The position numbers and the translations under genes are program-made. Below the pieces are notes generated by a model, which was not told the DNA's origin, did no database searches, and saw nothing but the letters and a program-made list of their open reading frames with translations. Source: Planctomycetota bacterium (GTDB lineage Bacteria; Planctomycetota; Phycisphaerae; Phycisphaerales; SM1A02). Taken from it: 64,000 nucleotides of DNA. Where the stretch lies: assembly GCA_022574595.1 (NCBI GenBank), contig JACZRS010000010.1, positions 89,954 through 153,953 on the forward strand. Direction: 5' to 3'. Each line of letters begins with the position of its first letter. Position 1 is the stretch's first letter. Of the stretch, positions 61,027-64,000 are shown one piece after another.

Positions 61027-61464
61027 TGGTCTCCTATTCCATTATCGCCTCTTCAACGCAAAAAGCCAGCTAAAGAAACAATAGATTCTTTGCTGAACTG
61101 ATTACAAATTCCAATTAAAATACGTTCTAACGAAGTCTGAGCGAGGCTCGGGTAGGGATGGGCGCGAAAACTTATGGCGTAAATACTCAGCCGAGAAATT
61201 CATCCGGCAGCTCAGCAAAGATTTCGACATACAATAAAGATTTGAACAGTGTCTTAAAGTACGCTAAGTATTTACCCCATACGGACAATCAGGCGAGCCG
61301 CTTGTTTTGATGATTACTCATTTGAATTCCTTCCGTTCCGGGTGATTCATGTACCATGAGCCTCAACGAGACCACCCTACACGCGGCTTTAACCTCAGTG
61401 ATGGACCACGACTTTTGAGGTTTTGTTGTACTTTGCCTTGAGGTACTAGGCTCTCGCCAACGGC
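61027..61464. other. Intergenic region
   Basis: This stretch lies between two leftward genes. It should contain the promoter for the membrane protein and heme genes. I see no gene, no hairpin with a T-tract and no RNA I can name. Confidence 0.3.
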
Positions 61465-63234
61465 CTAAGCTCCCTCAAACAGCCGTTCGCCCCTGTGAAG
61501 GCGGTTTGCGATGAGATAGGTTTGGCCCTGAGCTCGGACAGTCGGCGCATGCGCGGCCAGATAACGTGCCGCGGCCACCAAGACATGCGTTCCAGCAGTT
61601 GTACCCTGCAACAGTTCGTATTGGGCAAAGACCGCCTCCACCGTTTGGATGGTGTGAAAGTCGCGATCTTCGCGCAGCAGCAGTCCTCCCAACAACGCTA
61701 GGAGTTGTGATGGGTTGGCACCATCGTGCAGGTACTCGGCCACCGCCGTGCCTGACTCGTTCACTTGTTGTTGTCGGTCGAGCAGAGCGGGTAGCTGGGC
61801 CAGGATTGTTTGAGGATCACGGTCGGTGGATGCCTCGCTTGGCTCGGGTAGGCGCACCGCTGGGACGTTTAGGAAGCGATCAAGGTATACGCTCATGGCC
61901 GCATCGAAGACGCCGCGCAGAAGTTCCGGGGATGGCGATCGGCGCAAACCCTGATGCACTGCGTTGGCGAACGAGAATGTGTGAAGTGCCGTGTCCCAAT
62001 CTCCAAACTCATTACTGGTGTGGAACTGTGCGATACGAAGCGCTGCAGCATACGCGACGACGCCGGCCACTTCGACTTCAGCGCAACCTTTCTTCAACGC
62101 TCTTAACAGTGCATCGGCAATTGCCTGCGGATCATCGCCCAAGAGTACCTCTAGGAGTGCATCTGATCTATCGTATGTTCCACGATGGGGTTCGCCGTTT
62201 TGCAGAGTAGTTGGAAGCTCGCCAAAGGCACCGTCCACGATCGGGATAAGGTCCACAGGATGACGCCAGGCGCTGGACTCCTCCATCCGGTCGGCAATGG
62301 CATAACCTCGGGCCAGACTTGCCAGTACTGGCTCCGCGAGTTCCCATCCCGCAACATCGAGCGCTTCCAACGCTTTGTTGGTGAAGTCCAAGACATGTCC
62401 GATATCGATGTAGCGGTGATCGGTGGCGGCGGCGAAGAGCAGGTCCGCCATCTGCTGATGATCGGCACCGGCCCGCACGGCCGAAACAATGCATCGCTCT
62501 GCGCCATCGGCGTCGCGAACTTCGATGAACTGGCGAAACCAGCGTTTCAGCGTTGGGACATCCGTGGTTGAGTTTGGCAGGGGGCGCAGATCAAACCGCG
62601 GCGGCTGGCCTGCGCACTCCAAGGCAACCGCACACAAACCCTGATATAGCGCTCGTGGTCGGTCCTTAGCTTCCAATCGAGGAAGCAGATTTATCATGCA
62701 TGTGAGGATCGTCAGCCCTTGACCCCATCCCGCCTCGCGCTGCCGTGCGCCGAACTCGAGCCCGATGCGGAACGGTTCAACCGCATCTTCGCCTCGATCA
62801 AGGAGCCCAATGACCGCCTTGGCGATCACGAGCGGAAGGTTGCGTTCCAGTCCCTCGCGCACACGCTGCCGGTGATGCCCGCTCGGATCGCTGGGAGGTG
62901 AGACATCCACCCAAACCTCGCCATCACGGATCTGAATGGGGAAGACGCGCACATCATCGGCCCAAGGGTCGAACGTCCCCCCACTGGCGAGGTCAAACCG
63001 TGCGTGGTGCCAATGGCACGTCAAGATGCAATCGCGCACGCTGCCCTTGTCCAAAGGGAAGCCCATGTGCGGACAGCGGTTGTCCACGGCATAGATGCTG
63101 TCTTGGTGCCAAAACAGCACGATCGTGTTCCCGTCGACATGCACGACCTTGCTGCCGGTGCTCCGCACCTCATCAACGGTCGCTGCGCGAGCAAATCGCT
63201 CTCCTGTCGAGGGATTTCTGAGTGCTCTGGTCAT
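61465..63234 (-). CDS. Rieske [2Fe-2S] protein with long helical C-terminal domain
   Basis: This 589-residue protein begins with a Rieske domain (about residues 1-110). The cluster ligands are CPHMGFPLDKG and CHWHHARFDLASGG, and the domain ends with VRVFPIQIRDGEVWVDV. This is the soluble, ferredoxin- or oxygenase-type Rieske form. Residues about 125-589 are almost entirely helical with scattered histidines (for example DHRYIDIGHVLDF, IAQFHTSNEFGDWD), possibly a metal-binding oxidase-like domain such as the questin-oxidase type. I cannot confirm that. No signal peptide is seen. The gene is GC-rich compared with the heme cluster and may have a different origin. Confidence 0.75.
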   Translation of the reverse strand: MTRALRNPSTGERFARAATVDEVRSTGSKVVHVDGNTIVLFWHQDSIYAVDNRCPHMGFPLDKGSVRDCILTCHWHHARFDLASGGTFDPWADDVRVFPIQIRDGEVWVDVSPPSDPSGHHRQRVREGLERNLPLVIAKAVIGLLDRGEDAVEPFRIGLEFGARQREAGWGQGLTILTCMINLLPRLEAKDRPRALYQGLCAVALECAGQPPRFDLRPLPNSTTDVPTLKRWFRQFIEVRDADGAERCIVSAVRAGADHQQMADLLFAAATDHRYIDIGHVLDFTNKALEALDVAGWELAEPVLASLARGYAIADRMEESSAWRHPVDLIPIVDGAFGELPTTLQNGEPHRGTYDRSDALLEVLLGDDPQAIADALLRALKKGCAEVEVAGVVAYAAALRIAQFHTSNEFGDWDTALHTFSFANAVHQGLRRSPSPELLRGVFDAAMSVYLDRFLNVPAVRLPEPSEASTDRDPQTILAQLPALLDRQQQVNESGTAVAEYLHDGANPSQLLALLGGLLLREDRDFHTIQTVEAVFAQYELLQGTTAGTHVLVAAARYLAAHAPTVRAQGQTYLIANRLHRGERLFEGA

Positions 63235-63298
63235 TCCCGCTATCTCCTATACAAGTCGTTGCGTCCCGGCCAGCCTCGACCAGGATAATCATTCTAAC

Positions 63299-63320
63299 GG
63301 GTAACTATGCCTAGTTACCC
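63299..63320. repeat. 9-bp hairpin after a stop codon
   Basis: GGGTAACTA at 63299-63307 pairs perfectly with TAGTTACCC at 63312-63320 across TGCC. It abuts the stop codon of the leftward membrane gene and lies 65 bases upstream of the Rieske start. It may be a weak terminator or attenuator between them; no T-run follows. Confidence 0.6.
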
Positions 63321-63740
63321 CTACTCGCGCCGCGATTCCATGAGTTTCGCCCGTAGCGCCAATATGCTGCCAATGAACGGCAAGACGAACACGTTGAGTC
63401 CGTGAAGAATCCCAATGATCAGGCAGATCCCCGCGATACTGGACACGGAATCCTGTAGTTGGGATGCGTTCACTCGCTCGGCCCAGATGTCGATTCGGCT
63501 CCCGTCAGACAGCGTCCGGTATACTCTCTCAAAGTGAACATTAGAGAGTATATACGCCGCGAATATCAGGTAATACGCGACATCGGCGAGGATAAGGAAG
63601 CTCGTTCCGATGCTGGGAGTCGATCGGAAAATCTCAGCCGCATAGTTTTTTCCGAACCTTCGTATCAACTGGTGAAGGCCGATTGCCAGGATCAGCATTG
63701 CAACGATCGTGAGTGATTCAAGGGTTTGCCAGTTCATCAT
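63321..63740 (-). CDS. Unrecognised four-helix membrane protein
   Basis: This 139-residue protein has helices at about 6-25, 45-68, 95-112 and 113-130, with a polar loop (FERVYRTLSDGSRIDIWAERV) between the second and third. It is not a family I know. AAGGAG lies just upstream of the double ATG start (63740/63737; the second has better spacing). It is upstream of the Rieske gene on the same strand, so the two may be co-expressed. Confidence 0.6.
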   Translation of the reverse strand: MMNWQTLESLTIVAMLILAIGLHQLIRRFGKNYAAEIFRSTPSIGTSFLILADVAYYLIFAAYILSNVHFERVYRTLSDGSRIDIWAERVNASQLQDSVSSIAGICLIIGILHGLNVFVLPFIGSILALRAKLMESRRE

Positions 63741-63791
63741 TATCTCCTTGCAGTTGAGGGATCAGTCCTCCTGAAGCTTGTCGCGCCACTT

Positions 63792-63926
63792 TCACCCAAG
63801 ACCGGTACGAATCGATGCCTCAGCCCAACCTTCGACGGAAAGTGTGATGCATATGACGCATCCGGTGAGACAGGAACTGAGGATTAGTGATGATTGAAAT
63901 GGGCCGAATTTCGGAATCCTTTTCAT
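63792..63926 (-). CDS. Possible 44-residue hydrophobic peptide
   Basis: A 44-codon frame begins at 63926 with AAAGGGG six bases upstream. The product MKRIPKFGPFQSSLILSSCL continues into a hydrophobic stretch with TGCVICITLSV, like a signal peptide or single membrane helix. It resembles no family. The good ribosome site supports it; the short length keeps confidence low. Confidence 0.35.
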   Translation of the reverse strand: MKRIPKFGPFQSSLILSSCLTGCVICITLSVEGWAEASIRTGLG

Positions 63927-64000
63927 CGTGTACCCCTTTCTGACGAGAGATTTGCAGAAAAAAACTCGGATCTTCACTCTGTCACGCGATCACCCGTTCG

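Overview
The window looks like a chromosomal segment of a Phycisphaerae-type planctomycete. The taxonomic clues are two secreted proteins with PEP-CTERM-like C-termini (PAPG, a hydrophobic helix, then an arginine/lysine tail), an LVIVD-repeat protein ending in dockerin-like DxDxxG/NxxDLLxLFxxWG repeats, a triple-repeat basic protein (WADAHHxRTxxWP, TWSAIxxAL, SLxxLL) of a kind I associate with planctomycetes, and a cyclase-kinase-TPR fusion. No rRNA, tRNA, CRISPR array or phage block was seen. Base composition is moderate overall, with visibly GC-richer patches at about 38.7-42.1 kb and 61.5-63.2 kb.

Layout. 0-5.6 kb: a MITE-like inverted-repeat element, a CocE/NonD-type hydrolase lipoprotein, an M3 oligopeptidase and the triple-repeat protein with a clear terminator. 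5.8-9.2 kb: a CsoR-regulated metal cassette containing a CopZ-like/MerT/HMA fusion, a double YHS/TRASH-like protein and a thioredoxin-HMA-thioredoxin protein, all behind one promoter/operator. 9.3-17.6 kb: the cyclase-kinase-TPR protein, a PEP-CTERM protein, an MBL hydrolase, a DUF2784 protein, a possible small peptide gene among hairpins, MltA and an amidohydrolase. 17.8-23.3 kb: an operon encoding archaeal-type GatE and GatD, an M28 peptidase and RNase PH. 23.6-35.6 kb: a type II secretion/type IV pilus-like assembly operon (sensor kinase, STAS protein, GspE, GspF, PilM, PilN, PilO, a GspC-like protein and five pseudopilin-type proteins) with no secretin or prepilin peptidase in view. A convergent HD-GYP/response-regulator pair follows. 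37.9-43.7 kb: a GIY-YIG/RAMA protein, the GC-rich LVIVD and PEP-CTERM genes and an unrecognised 422-residue protein.

44.1-49.9 kb holds the most striking system. It is a Dlt-like envelope acylation cassette made of a DltD-like SGNH protein, a 67-residue single-helix microprotein, a YkgJ-like cysteine-rich protein, an acyl carrier protein, a DltA-like adenylation enzyme and an MBOAT. The microprotein ends in TFYGDF, which resembles the DltX acyl-shuttle hexapeptide. Together these could activate an amino acid, load it on the carrier, pass it through the MBOAT to the microprotein tyrosine, and hand it to the SGNH transferase for attachment to an unknown envelope acceptor.

50.3-60.4 kb carries a full C5-type heme pathway. 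hemL-hemC-hemD run on the plus strand and converge on hemB, a HemG/HemY-type oxidase gene, hemE, hemN and a gene in which ferrochelatase (last step) is fused to a glutamyl-tRNA reductase domain (first committed step). The last 3.5 kb holds membrane proteins and a Rieske protein with a long helical extension.
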